Shown here: one piece after another, positions 34,601 to 46,649 of the stretch
Layout of the letters: every line of letters starts with the position of its first letter
Numbering within the stretch: position 1 is the stretch's first letter
From: Marisa cornuarietis
Taxonomy: Eukaryota > Mollusca > Gastropoda > Architaenioglossa > Ampullariidae
Assembly (NCBI GenBank): GCA_004794655.1
Contig: SMMW01000634.1
Location: 2,266,501 to 2,330,500 of the forward strand
Direction of reading: 5' to 3'
Length of the DNA stretch: 64,000 bases
Position numbers and translations under genes: made by a program
Notes under the pieces: generated by a model
Database searches by the model: none
What the model was told of the DNA's origin: nothing
What the model saw: the letters and a program-made list of their open reading frames with translations, nothing else

Positions 34601-37600
34601 TTGCTTTGTGTTTGGTTTAATGAAACAAGCAGTTTCCTTTTTCTCCCGACAGACAGTCTGTGTATTGTGCCGAAAAGACCAGTATGGCCTTGCTGAATTG
34701 ATAAGTGAGAAGCTGTCTCCAATGTGTCGATATGGAGTAAGTTGGTAATTTTTTTGGGAAAAATAATCTATGTAAAAATACTCTTATTATCATTTTATTG
34801 TATTACTATAATAATATTGCTTTAAAACTGCTTATATTGCACTCAGTGTTATTTCTCACATAGGCTAAATCATTTCTATTGAGTTTAAAGATGTTATGAT
34901 TAACCAGTTTTCTTGTCTGATTGCTATTATTTAATGTGTATACTCTCTGCAGGAAAAAGTCAAAACTAAGATAGAAAAAATTCTAAAAGCAAAGCAAAGA
35001 CTACATTCATACCTTGAGGAAGAGTCTTTTGCAAAATATATGGAGTCAGTTGGAAATTTTATGACCTCTGTCTACAGGACTTTCAAAACTCCCGTCTTGA
35101 CTCTGGTAACTATATTTACACTAGTGTAGAAGGAAAATCATGCAGTGGCTGAATTGTGAATTAGAGTTTTCAGATTTTTGTAGGTACTGATGTAGTTTTC
35201 TTTGTAACAGTCTTGAGGTACATTTTGAGTTTAATTTTAGAGCTGACACAAATGAGTTCAAAAGCACAGCAAAAGAAATAAAATGTTGAACTTCACAATG
35301 CACACATGCATATTGTAGGAAGGGGACAAAGGAAAAATGTGGATGGGAAGTAGAGTCCGTCATGGAATATGGAGTTCCTTGCCCCTCCTTCCTTGCACAT
35401 TTCTTGCAACAGTTTCTTTTGTATAACGTACTGATAGATGCTTCATTTGTCATCCCCGATCCTTTTGTCGTTCTTTATTTTGTTTTTTGTTGTTTTTTTT
35501 TGCTTACTTGTTCACTTTTTCTTACATAATTTATTGTGCACGATTGTACTGCACCTCTGCTGTGTCTAGCTAAGAACCCATGTAAAATTTCATTAAAAAT
35601 AAAATTTTATTTTGATTTTTTGCAGCTTGTGAATACATTTTCAACACCACCATCTCAGCATTCAAAGAGGTATTAATAAAATTTTGCTTAAAGCACTTTT
35701 ACACATTTCTCAGGAAGCATCTGTACTTCTTAAGTATTTACATGCTGATGTCCTGTTGCATACTTTACATAAGCATGGGTTTAATCAGTAATGAAAGTGG
35801 GTAAAGGGATAAAGCTTGGCAACTTATTAAGATGGACTGTTGTAGCTGCATTTTTAGACTGTAAATTAATCAAATTAAAAACAAACCAATCAGTTATTTT
35901 CTTCCTAATAATTTCTAAACATAGCTGATTTCAAACCCATAAATTGGCATTTTTGCTAATGTTGTACAGTCTCATAGTTAGTCTATATCATATGGCTTTA
36001 TAATGAAAAAAATGAGAAGAGCTACTTGGAGGTAAGAAATATATCATTGAACAAACAGGAAATAAGAGAACCCATTGGTTAGAGTAATGACATCTGAATC
36101 TGAAGGTGGTTCACACTGGCCATAAATGCCTATGTGACAGCATATTTCTCTCACTTGACTCAGCTGTGGACCTCAGTCCTAGAAAAGGGGAGACAACCAG
36201 GGAGAGGAGCAGTCTCCAAAATAAACGGGGTTTCCAACACCCTGCTCTCTCAATATTTTTGTTTGTTACTTGCTATTTTTTAGGTCAGGTATACTTGTTA
36301 CTGTGACATGACTGAATGTATAACGATTTTTTTCTCTTAATTTCTGTTTGATAGCTGCCAGATTGTTAAAACTGACTGTACCTCAATACTCCAGTAGTAT
36401 TTCTGTCTTTTTTAGTCCTACCTTTATGTCACCTGTGAGAATATTTGTAAAACATTTTTCTTTTAGTTTTGCTTATTATTTTTCAGAAGAGCAGCTTCTT
36501 GCAAAAATTTGAAACATTTAAAAGCAAATAAAGATACGGTAACCAGCAACAAAGTAAATGTGAAAAAGCTTGATTGTAATCTGGAACAAATACAATCACA
36601 GGTAAGTATAATTACTGCTATACCTTCATGTAAATATTTTCTTTGATGTACGTGGTACAGAGTTGGTTAAGATTAGGTATAATGCCATTTTGCTTGTTAA
36701 ATTAAGCTTAGATTTTCTCCATATGGGCTGAAAAATTAATGTAGAATATTTTGGGTGTGTGATATGTATCTTTATACTGATTAAAAAATTCTTTATTTTA
36801 TTTTTGGTGCTATTTTTGGGAATCAATCATGTTATCTAACTCAATTCCACATGTTTTGTGTCTTTATTTAGAAGTTTGGTGATGCTTTGTGATGCCATAG
36901 GAACTTTTGTTTGCATACATGTATATCAATTAGCCTGTGGCAAATTGGTTTTGTTATGTGTTGCTCCACTTAAGTCACAGTTTCCAAGAACCTATCGACA
37001 ACAGTAAGTGTGGACTTTACTGTAGAGTCATATGCTGCTCTCAAGATTATTCTGGAAATTCTCAGATAATATTAAGACATAGACTAAATCACTGTGTTAC
37101 AGGTGACAGAAAAAGCAGTTTCTGCAGGTTATGAATGCATGATAGCTCACACAGAAGAGGAACAGAGTGAAGGAGGTACTAAAAATGTCTGTCCTAAAAA
37201 TGTCTGTCCAATGTAAATATGTAAAGAAATAAATGATTTTTAATCCAGGATACAAATGTGAAGATATTGTGAAAAATATGCTTTATGAATTGCATGTTGC
37301 AGTAGACACTTCTCCCAATGTGATGCTTTTCTTTCTTTAGTTTTAGTACAAAATGCATCAAACTCAATTTTGATTTTTCCCATATGTTTAATTTTGAGTT
37401 TTAGTATTCAAATGAAAATATATGATGATCAAGAATGTGTTTGTTTTTCCAAATTCATGAGTTTGTTTTACTTTATCTGGTTTTTAAAAATTAAATTTCT
37501 AGTTTCTTTTTTGTTAGGTATTTATGTTTCTTAAGTGTCTACTTTTATTTATATGTTATCTTTGTCTTGATTTATTGTTTTCAGATGAAATTGAAAACTG

Positions 37601-39827
37601 CATGGAAAGAACACCTAAGAAGAAAGTGTATGTTCTTGGTTTAAAGAAAAGAAATGAACTTAAAAAATACCAGCAAAGAGAAAAAAAGTCTGACTGTGAA
37701 TTCTTTCTTTAGTGCATTATATTAAACCCATTAATGCAAAAAAAATGCCCATGCTTAATTCATCACGGAATGTGAAAAATGTTTATTGAAAATTTACACG
37801 CATCTGATTTAATTGTCGACTATAAAAAAGTTTTATGAGCTGAAAGATCACTTATTGCATGCACTTTTTTTTTCCTTTTTACTCTACACATCAAAGAAAA
37901 TTTAATCCTTTGCACACTGATGTATTTCCAACATGCTGTACACAAATTCTTGTCATGTTACCAAGCTCCTTTGTTTCAAGCCAACAATAATTACAGCATT
38001 GTTAGCTCTAAAGGGAGAGAATTTTTAATTAAAATCCGCCCGTAACTGTTAAAAAATGCTTGCTTCCCTTATTTAAGGTTCCCACTTTCCTTGATGTTCA
38101 TGTCATTTTTATTTTTTATGCAGAAGTTTACAGCTGTGTATGAAATATTTTTGTCATAAAATATCTTGGTTTAATATGGAGAATTTTAAGGGGCTTAATG
38201 CAAATGCAGACATAAATTTTATAGGCTTGGTTTTATTTTAGCAGAAGAGTTTGTGTTTTGTCTGTCAGTTTTGATGGCTTTGTGGTGATTTTTGTGTCTC
38301 TGAATTATGCTTTTCAGCCCAAGTAAGTTTTCTCAGACTGAATCTCCAAGAAGTACAATTGATGGACACGATTCTGGCACAAGTAGTCAATGCCTAAAAA
38401 GTGAACATAAAAGAACCAGGGGAAGTAAATCTTCTGACAGCAGGAAAAGTTCTTTAGAACTGCAATATTGTAGAAACAAAAAAAGAGCTAAACCAGAGTG
38501 CAGCAAAAGTCATAGTCACATTGATGGCAGGGGTAGTGACAGCAGTTATGTGGAGTCTGAAAGAAAAAGAGTTTGGCTGTGCACGGAACAGACCAAGTCA
38601 TCAGGAGACAGTGTGTGTGACAACAGTGAGTGTAGTCATCAACTGCTTATTTTTTTGTAAAGCGAGGAAGAGAAGGATGACAATAAGTTTATTCCAATGC
38701 TCAAAGTGATGTAAGTTATTCACAGAGAGCCCACTTTAAGAAAACGTGCTGATACCCACATGCATGCATGTAATTGCACCCACACACAAATGTCTGCACA
38801 TGCATACACATACACACATTCTTTAGCAAAAGTGACACTTTTTGCATCCTTCTTTTGCATGCCTTGAGCTGAACTGAATGTTCAAGATTTATGTGTGCAT
38901 TTGGTATCTCATTGGGGATGTAGCTTATGCTACTGATTCATGAATAAGGCTTCTTGATAGATACATTATTACCTCCTTTGTCACTCGTCATCATTTCAAC
39001 TCTGTATGTTGATGCGGAAAGGTTGTATTTTGATTCCAACTGAAAGTGCCAGAATCAGCAGCAACTTACCCCACTGTAAATGTACTTCTGCCTGTGGTAT
39101 TGTGTCACCAGCTGCAATTAATCATTAGATGTTTCATTAGATATTCACTGAACAGAAAAGACAGCACTTTATTTTATCAAAATTATAGCCCTTTATAAAA
39201 GTAGTAAAAATTTGCACAGAATTTATTTTGGGAGTGAGAACATTATAAAATTCTTGAGTATAGTAACACATTGTTATGTCTGCATACTTCCTTAATGTCA
39301 CTGACCTCTAGAAAAGTATGTTTTGAAGGTGGTGATGAGTTAATGAGAATGAGATAAAACAGTAACTGACATCCATCAGAGAAGTTTATTTGCAAATAAA
39401 CTTGTGTTACGTTAATGGAAAACATTACATTTTAAAGAAAATTTGAACAGTCTTAATTTTTAAAATATTTAAATAATGTTCTATTTTGAAAGTGATGAGT
39501 TCTTGGAAGTTCTACGTTATTGAATGGCTGACTCTAAAGACAGCATAGAAGATATTTTAACTTGCATTCTCCACAGGTCTTGATGAGAGTTCTTCCAAAA
39601 GGCCCAAGAAGACATCATTGCGAAAGTGTCACAAGAAGCACCTGAAGTGGACGGCATCAGAGGAGGAAAAGTTTTACCAAGCAGTGCAGCAGCATGGAGT
39701 GGGCAACTGGGCGCTCATTCGCTCCCAGCTTGGGATGCAGCGTACCAATGTGCAGCTGAAGGACAAATGGCGTACTATTCTTCGCACAACTTTTAATAAG
39801 CTTTGCAGAAAGTTTGGGCCTGTTTAA
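31631..39827 (+). CDS. TERF-like: Telomeric repeat binding factor (TERF1/TERF2-like), complete, ten coding exons, 484 aa
   Basis: Coding exons: 31631-31763, 34129-34383, 34657-34736, 34953-35105, 35626-35669, 36487-36601, 37103-37175, 37585-37627, 38318-38625 and 39577-39827. All junctions keep phase; total 485 codons. TERF proteins bind double-stranded TTAGGG repeats as dimers and organise shelterin. The N-terminal part (about residues 8-195) fits the helical TRFH dimerisation domain, including FEDFLSSFRLVLECINRLE and VLQAVCVLCRKDQYGLAELI, which lines up without gaps with 'IQAIAVCMENGNFKEAEEV' as I recall it from human TRF1. Residues 200-415 form a Ser/Lys/Arg-rich linker. The C-terminus (about 420-475) is a telobox Myb domain with Trp426, Trp446 and Trp466 at even spacing and the signature VQLKDKWRT at 460-468. 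Human TRF1 and TRF2 have the same architecture. Which paralogue it corresponds to cannot be told. Least certain parts: the exon 2/3 junction and the small exons 5, 7 and 8. Confidence 0.9.
32560..32665 (+). repeat. Microsatellite-tailed retroelement 3' end
   Basis: taagcgctaagagcatgctc, then atatgcgctataaaaatctt and a (TTA)n tail. Same design as the ends near 58915 and 49360. It lies in intron 1 of the TERF-like gene. Confidence 0.5.
33195..33395 (-). mobile_element. 5'-truncated non-LTR retrotransposon, 3' end only
   Basis: On the minus strand it matches 25880-26075 closely: gaagactcatttgtttactt, then caaccaagcaccacttctgt, then tgctgcgcaatgagcattct and a (CAT)n tail. It lies in intron 1 of the TERF-like gene, antisense to it. 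Confidence 0.7.
33737..33830 (+). repeat. hAT-like terminal remnant
   Basis: The sequence caggggtggggaatgtctgg, then cctatgggccatatgagg, has the 'CAGGGGTGGGxAA...GGCCxxxGGGCC' form common to hAT inverted repeats. A matching second end was not found. It lies in intron 1 of the TERF-like gene. Confidence 0.5.
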
Positions 39828-39940
39828 TGGGAAACAAAATCCTATATTTTTAACCCCCTCGCCTACCCTTTTGAAATTATTGCTGAGACTCATTGCTTTA
39901 TTATGCTTGCCTCAGATTTTCTTTGTTTCCTGTTAATTAG

Positions 39941-40160
39941 GGTGGTCTGGTGGTGCAATGGTTAATGCCTGTCACCAATACAGTGAAGGTTGGTTGTCCT
40001 GGGTTCAGCTCTTGTCTCAGGCACGCTATTCTTTTTCTGCATGTGGCATATGCTTACAGGGCTGGCTGCCTTGATGTGATGTAGCTTTAGGTGCTGGCTT
40101 GGCATAAAGCACCAATTCTTCCCCTCTCCCAGCTAATTTAGCTGTCTGTGTATGTGTGCG
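39941..40160 (+). repeat. tRNA-derived SINE, second family
   Basis: GGTGCAATGG at 39952-39961 is a perfect match to the polymerase III A-box consensus. A B-box-like GGTTCAGCTC follows at 40002. The body includes ggctggctgccttgatgtg and ggcttggcataaagcacc. Apart from the promoter boxes it does not match the SINE at 29352-29570. It lies about 115 bases after the TERF-like stop codon, so it may be in the 3' UTR. Confidence 0.7.
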
Positions 40161-42690
40161 TGTGTTTGTGGAAAATCGTAAAAGTTTATACTCCGTTTCC
40201 CCACCTGTTTCTCATTTTATATGTCGCAGCACTTTTGTTGCAGTCAATCACATAAGACACATGTTACCTTTTGTGCTTTGACTTTATATATTTGGATGCA
40301 AGGCATTTGGAGCAGATGTGGTTAATTTAAAATAATCCTTAGATTACCACCAAAACAAATGTGCACTTGTTTGACAAGTATGGTGCGTTGAACCAGCCAC
40401 ACTTTTTTACTTGATTGCATGCCAAGGTTTTATTGGGAAAAAATATAATCTCTTTAATGAGAAATGAACAGATGTTAAAAAAGGGTCAAAAATAGCTTAA
40501 GTGCTTGTGGGTGTGTGTGGGTACATGTATAGATGATGCTTTTCTGCTTTCATCCAACTCCCACATCTACCCTCATTCAGTCTAGTGTTTTGTCTTGTGT
40601 AATTATTGCTAATCCTGCTGAACTCTTCATGGATGTTTGCAATATTACGGGGTCACACACTTCCTGTCAAAGTGTGCACTTACTTCACCCTGTGAACTCA
40701 ACCAGGCAAAGAGAGAAGGGTGCAGACTGAATGGTGTGTCCGGAATGTTACATGCACTACACTGGCCAACATGTACATCGGATATGCAAACATTACCAGA
40801 AGCATGTAAGAGGAGGGTAGACATGGAAGAAAGGAAAATAGCAAGCAGACTTACACCAAACTGGCCAAGAAGTGCACTTCTTGAATGCAATATTAAATTC
40901 CTTAGTCTGTTTCTTTCTAGTCATTGGTCAGCATCAGACCTAATTTGTGGTGAGGTTCACAGGGAATCAGGAAGAGGAAAGGAGGTAAGCAAGGGGCCAG
41001 GCAGAGTCAGAACTGCTGTGACAGAGAAAGAACCATAGGAATGTGAGGGAACCTTGTGCATAAATTAATGCACATACCACTCTCTTGCGTCTGGTTCACA
41101 TGGTGGATTAGAAAGTTGTGAATTTCCAGCTCATTCAGACATCTTTTTTCTCTGTCAGAAATAGGTAAAAGAAATCATGTTATGTTGCTCAAAGTTCTGA
41201 AATGGGTACACCACTTGCATCTCCTATCATGTAGTTGCAGAGAGAAAACTTCCGTTACCCAGGCAAAAAATAATAAGAAATTTTTTTTTAAGTATTATGT
41301 GAAGTTCTGGACGCTGGCCCATTTCCTGTGTCTTGGTTGTCAATAAATATAAAGATCAAGGTGGCGAACATTCAGATATTTGCATCTTACATCCTCAATC
41401 TGTCTTTCTTCCATGAGCTTCTTCCAACCCATTCCCTCCCCCCCCTCCAGACTCCATCACACATGTATGGGCGCACCAGCAAACAAGCACCCAAACCGCT
41501 AGTCTGGCCTTCTGTCAGTGGATTTCCAGCACGAACAGCTTAGGGTCTGCTGTTGGCCGTGGTGTGGCCAATTTCTATCCAGCGATATCTATAATGACCA
41601 CACAAAGTTTCCAGCTGACGATGGGAAGATGGGGGTACCACATCTTTTCTCTTGATGAGGCTCTTAAGTTCTTCTGATCTGCTGCAGAAACGCAAAAAGA
41701 AAAATGAAAAAAGACGACGCAAAATGAGCACCACAGAACGGAATCGGCAAAACTGTTTTGATTAGCTTCCGCACGTTTTACTGGGTAAACTTGGGGTAGC
41801 CTCCCTTTCGGAAATTGACGGACGTGGTGGGGGAAACAAAATGGCTGACTGTTTGCTTTCCCAACTCCTTCAATTGGAAAACGCACGGGGTTCCATTTCG
41901 AACAGTATATTTCCGTCAATTCGTCGATAAAACAGTAGACAGCCTATTGAAGATCCTGTGAACCACTAACTGCAAGGGGTTGACTATAGCTAGACCTGGG
42001 GTGAGGGAATTGCATGCCTGTTTGGCAAATGGAGTCGGAAGACAAACTTACGTTTGCAGGAAGTGCTGTCTGGAACTTTTTAGAGACAGGAAGGGATGAA
42101 ATAGCACTGATCCGTTATATCAATCTTTACTGACCAACCAAAGACAAAGATTCTTAAACGGATTGGAATTGGCGTTTTTTTTGAGGAAACGCTTGAACAG
42201 GCAGGATTTTTGTTCTGGCGATAACTATTCCGAGATTTTATAGGTTTTTTTTTTGTTTGTTTGTTTTACTCCTTAAGAACGAGAATGTACTATTGTGTGC
42301 CTCCATACACGTGTGTGCTTACCCGACTCTGTTCACTCGTGGAAGGAAGTCCCCGATGCAGAGACGGTATGTTGTCTTCGTGCATGGGATGCATAGCAAA
42401 CCGCCGGAGGTCGCATTTTGTGACGTACGTTCGTGCACGCATTTATATTTTTAAGCGACCGCAGAGGTTACGTGATCCAGAAAATCTCGGTCCACCGCGA
42501 GAGACCATAAACTTATTCATCTGTAGTATACAATTAGGCTGTGAAATTTGCGCATGCATTGTGGCTGTGTGCTAAAGGGACCGAATTGTAGCTGTAGGCC
42601 TAAATACCAAAAATCCCAAACTGTTTGCTATACTCTTTATATAAAAACATTTTTATTTTATTGAACCTTAAAACTCAGTTGCCAGACAGA
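40161..42690. other. Gene-free region downstream of the TERF-like gene
   Basis: No frame here has a family I recognise. An AATAAA at 41342 could serve the TERF-like transcript, but it is 1.5 kb downstream. The short frames near 40637-41038 and 41575-41919 have no splice context. Confidence 0.4.
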
Positions 42691-42694
42691 GAAG

Positions 42695-45330
42695 TTGATC
42701 TTATGTTTTTATATAGACCACCGCCCAACACCACAAATTGACAACATGTCTTTGTCAGAATTCTTCTATCTACTTGACCACTGCAATATGCTCAGTGGCA
42801 TACCTGTGGTCGTAGGTGACTTCAATGTCCATTTTGACGGAAAAAACCCATCGGTATACCAAAAGAATCACGGACCTGCACGATGTCTTCCAGTTCATCC
42901 AGTCAGTCACCGAGCCCACTCACGTAAAAAAAAAAAAAATCATATTCTGGATTGGGTGGTGCACAGGCCTGTTGATCATGTCATACGTACGATCACAGTC
43001 TCAAATGTGCTCTCTTCAGATCCTTATTGTGTGCAGTTTGAGCTGTCAGCCAGTCGCCCAGCACTGACACCAGTGTTTCGCACTCAGCGCCGTCTTCGTG
43101 ACATGGATGTGTCTATGTTTCGGGATATCTTGGGAACCAAACTAACCCTCTGCCCCTCAGCCACTGCTGACAGGCTTACGGCCGTTCTCCGCTCCGTGCT
43201 GGAAGCCCATGCTCCTGGTGTACGTACCCAAGTTCGTCCCAACAAACACGCGCCATGGTACCCCAACATTCGCATTGAGCTGAGGAGAGCTAAGGTGGAG
43301 CGTCGACGAGCTGAGAGGTTGTGGCGTAGGTCTGGGTTGACTGTCCATAAAACAGATGCTAAACGCTGCCAAGCGTGCAGTCATCCACCTTGTTTATTCG
43401 CCCAAAACTGCTTACCTCCGTGCTCTTGCTGGTACTTGTTCATTGAGTAGGAGCCTATTTAGGACATGCAACCACCTGTTGGGCCGCATAAACAGGCCTC
43501 AACTGCCTACGGTCATTACACCTGTTTTACTGCCCCAGGCCTTCAGGGAGGTTTCTTTGTCCATAAGATTCTTAACATCCGAGCTAAACTTGATTAACTG
43601 CCTGTGTACCCTTCAGCTCTTGCTAACCACGTTGACAATCTAATCTGGCAAGGCCAAAGTGCTCCTTTGCTTTCTTTCAGCCAATCTCGGAAAGTGAATT
43701 TAGGAATATTATACTCCAGTCAAAACTCACAACTTGTCCACTGGCCCCTGTTCCCACCCCACTACTGCTAGACTGGACGTCCTACCTTCTGCTCTCACAA
43801 AAATAGTAAATGATAGCTTGTACTCTGGCATCTTCCCATCTACGTTCAAAGCAACCTTAGTGAAACCGCTGTTAAAAAAACCCCTACCCTTGATATCAAC
43901 GTGCTAAACAATTTCCGCCCGTTCTCAAACGTGCCATTTCTTTCCACAGTCCTTGAGAAAGTAGTTCTCAAGCAACCTTCATCCTATCTTAACTCTGAAA
44001 AGTTTAATTCTCCATCACAGTCTGCTTATCGCCCTTTCCATAGCACTGAGACTGCCCTGCATAAGGTGACAAACGACATTTTGTCTTCTCTGGATAGAGC
44101 TCACATCTCATTTCTCACCATGTTAGACCTGTCTGCAGCCTTTGATAATATAGAGCACACTACTCTCATTCACAGACTCAGTACTGGCATCACATACTCC
44201 CCACTCGACTGATTCAGTCCTATCAATCAGATAGGACTCAGTTACAGTGGATGGCTGCGTGTTTCCAGCAGCATCTATTTGCTCAGGAGTCCCCCAAGGT
44301 TCCGTACTTGGTCCCATCCTCTTTATCATGTACACGAAGCCACTTACTACTCTAATTCAATCTCACTCTATATCTGATCAATCCTTTGCTGATGACACTC
44401 AGCTGTATACTATCTGTTCTCATCTCAGGCACACACTGCTATCCAGAGTATCGAAGATTGTATTTATGATATTAGACTATGGACGACCCACAATAAGTTA
44501 AAACTAGATGAAGAAAAATCAGGTTTTTATTTTATAAAAGAGAAAAACCAGAGTTTACCCTTCAATGCCTGTCTCTGTTTGGGTAGGCGATGCCGATGTT
44601 CCTTTTGTTACTTCAACACGTAACTTAGGTTACATAATGTCTGCTGACATGTCTCTTGATAAGCATGTTTCTCACATCTGTCGTTCTGCATACTATGAGC
44701 TCCGGAAGATCAGATCCATTCACCAGACTCTGTCCATCTCAACCACCAAAATTCTCACCTGCTCATTTGTTCTGTCTAACCTAGACTACTGCAACTCTCT
44801 CGTTGGCTGTCCACAGTACCTCACTGATAAGCTTCAGAAAGTCCAGAGCTCAACTGCTCGTCTCTTTTTCCGGACTCACAAATCTGAACATGTTACACCA
44901 CTTCTTCACTCTTTTCATTGGCTACCAATTAAAGCTAGAATAGACTAAAAGCCCTCGACTCTATGCTATAAATTCTTTAAAAGGTTCCCCCTGACTACTT
45001 TACTGAAATCTTGTCTGTCCACACACCTACCCGAAACCTTTGCTCCTCATCACACTCGCACATTCTTTCCCCTGACTACTTTACTGAAATCTTGTCTGTC
45101 CACACACCTACCCGAAATCTTTGCTCCTCATCACACTCGCACATTCTTTCCCTCCTTCCCACAATGACAGTCACATACGGACAACTGACGTTCTCCCTCT
45201 GTGCTGCTAAACAGTGGAACTCCTTTCCACATCACATTCGCCACTCGGACTCGAAGGCTACATTCAAACGCTCTGTGAAAACAAATTATTTCACAAAGTA
45301 TTATCCCTGAATTACTATTCGTAACTCCTT
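42695..45330 (+). mobile_element. CR1/L2-like non-LTR retrotransposon, broken, endonuclease to 3' part
   Basis: The endonuclease end comes first (IPVVVGDFNVHFD at about 42808, then ILDWVV). A spacer with HAPWYPNIRIELRRAKVERR follows, then the reverse transcriptase: NFRPFSNVPFLSTVLEKVVL, SAYRPFHSTETAL, MLDLSAAFDNIEHTTLIHRL, SGVPQGSVLGPILFIMYT and the catalytic FADDTQLY at about 44388. The C-terminal part RNLGYIMSADMS, LDYCNSLVGCP, VQSSTARLFF and HWLPIKARID follows, then AAKQWNSFPHHIR near 45210. Frameshifts and stops occur in the endonuclease (an A-run at 42928), near 43440, near 44210 and near 44500, so it is inactive. The upstream endonuclease motifs are missing, so the copy is 5'-truncated. 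Confidence 0.87.
44991..45152 (+). repeat. In-frame tandem duplication, two 81-base copies
   Basis: The block ctgactactttactgaaatc starts at 44991 and again at 45072, and the 81 bases between are repeated almost exactly. Because 81 is a multiple of three, the peptide repeats as well (LSVHTPTRNLCSSSHSHILS). It lies near the end of the CR1/L2-like coding region. Confidence 0.9.
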
Positions 45331-45399
45331 TGCAGTAAATATTTTCTGTCATGATAACCATCAGGTAATGACTCTATCTTTACATTCTGGTCTTGTACC

Positions 45400-45639
45400 T
45401 CATCTTTAAACTCCGCCTGGAAACCTGCCGGTCCCAAGCCCGGATGAAGGAGGAGGGTTGGGCGTGGGGCTACAACTTCAACCCATAAAACAACCCCTGC
45501 TACAGAAACTGCAACTACAACATTACCACAACGAGAGCCTGGACGGGAAGATACCTCTTTGGAGGGGTCTATGACGCGTGTTGGCGAAAGCCTTCGGGAA
45601 GTCAGCTCGCCGACCCATCAGAACCCTATATTTCCACCT
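45400..45639 (+). mobile_element. Possible 5' end of the interrupted element that resumes at 46650
   Basis: This GC-richer stretch (gaaacctgccggtcccaagc through gtgttggcgaaagccttcgg and tcagctcgccgacccatcag) differs from its neighbours. It ends where the minus-strand reverse transcriptase begins. By position it could be the 5' UTR of the plus-strand element at 46650-49240, which starts in mid-endonuclease. This is inference from layout only. Confidence 0.3.
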
Positions 45640-46640
45640 CCTTGTCGTGGATGACAGTTACGGGACTTGGTGGAGAATTTCGATGGAAATCAAAGACCAT
45701 CTCTTTGGTCTTACTCGCATTAAGTTCTAACAAATTGTCATCGCACCAGGCAATAAATTCTTCCAAAGCTACACCGTGGGTATCTACTGGCCCGCTAAGG
45801 AGAGAAAGCAGTGCAGTATCATCAGACAATTTGACGAGATATTGACCCTCATGGTTACAGGGACAACTGTTGGTATACAGAATAAACAGAAGCGGGGATA
45901 AAACACAGCCCTGAGGTGAGCCGGCGCACGTTGTTACTGAGTCGGAATAAGTGCCATTGACAAGTACTCGTTGCTGCCTGTCAACCAAAGAGTGAATGAT
46001 CCATGACACAAGCTGATGATCAAGGGAAAACTCGTCAAGGAGTCTTCTAGCTAGGATACGTGGTTAAATGGAGTTGAAGGCCGATGAGAAGTCAGAAAAC
46101 AGCAGGCGTGCGTGGGCTTGTGGATTCTCCAGATGTTTGAGTAAAGTGTGGAGGATGAACAGTGAAGCATCATCAACACTTCGTTTGGACTGGTATACAA
46201 GTTGCAAGGGGTCAAGACAATTGTTAGTGGCTTTTAGAATCAATACTTTGATGATTGTCTCCAATACTTTCACAACCAGCGATGTTAAGGCCACTGGTCT
46301 AAAGTCGTGGAGATGCTGAGCTGAAGCTTTCTTCGGAATTGGGACAATGGTAGACAATTTTCAAGCAGCTGGGATAGAGAGTGAATCCATAGAGCGCTGA
46401 AAAAGGTGTCGGAAAATGCCTCCAAGTTGGTGCGCGTAGAAATGTTCTGCCGCAAATACCATCTGGACCTGAACCCTTGGGAATGTTTACGCGCTGTAAC
46501 AGCTCCACAACTCGTTCTTGACAAATCTCAACCCTCTGGACAGGATGAAGAGAACTGAGCACTGAGAAGTAATGAGTCTCAAAACGAGCAAAGAAAGCAT
46601 TAAGAGCATTTGGTAAGGCCGTACTGTTAACGCCTAATAT
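45625..46640 (-). mobile_element. Rex1/jockey-like non-LTR reverse-transcriptase fragment
   Basis: Minus-strand blocks in order: VNIPKGSGPDGICGR (near 46470), VPIPKKASAQHLHDFRPVAL, VVKVLETII, DPLQLVYQSKRSVDDA, LLFSDFSSAFNSI, then HSLVDRQQRVLVNG, SPQGCVLSPLLFILYTN and KLSDDTALLSLL (SDD in place of ADD) with NASKTKEMVFDF to about 45640. Frameshifts near 46360-46450 and between 46064 and 46009 break it. Both ends of the element are missing. Confidence 0.85.
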
Positions 46641-46649
46641 CGAGATTTT

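Noticed and set aside
39941..40012. Possible functional tRNA gene
   Set aside because: The A and B boxes fit polymerase III, but the sequence does not fold as a cloverleaf and continues into a SINE body.
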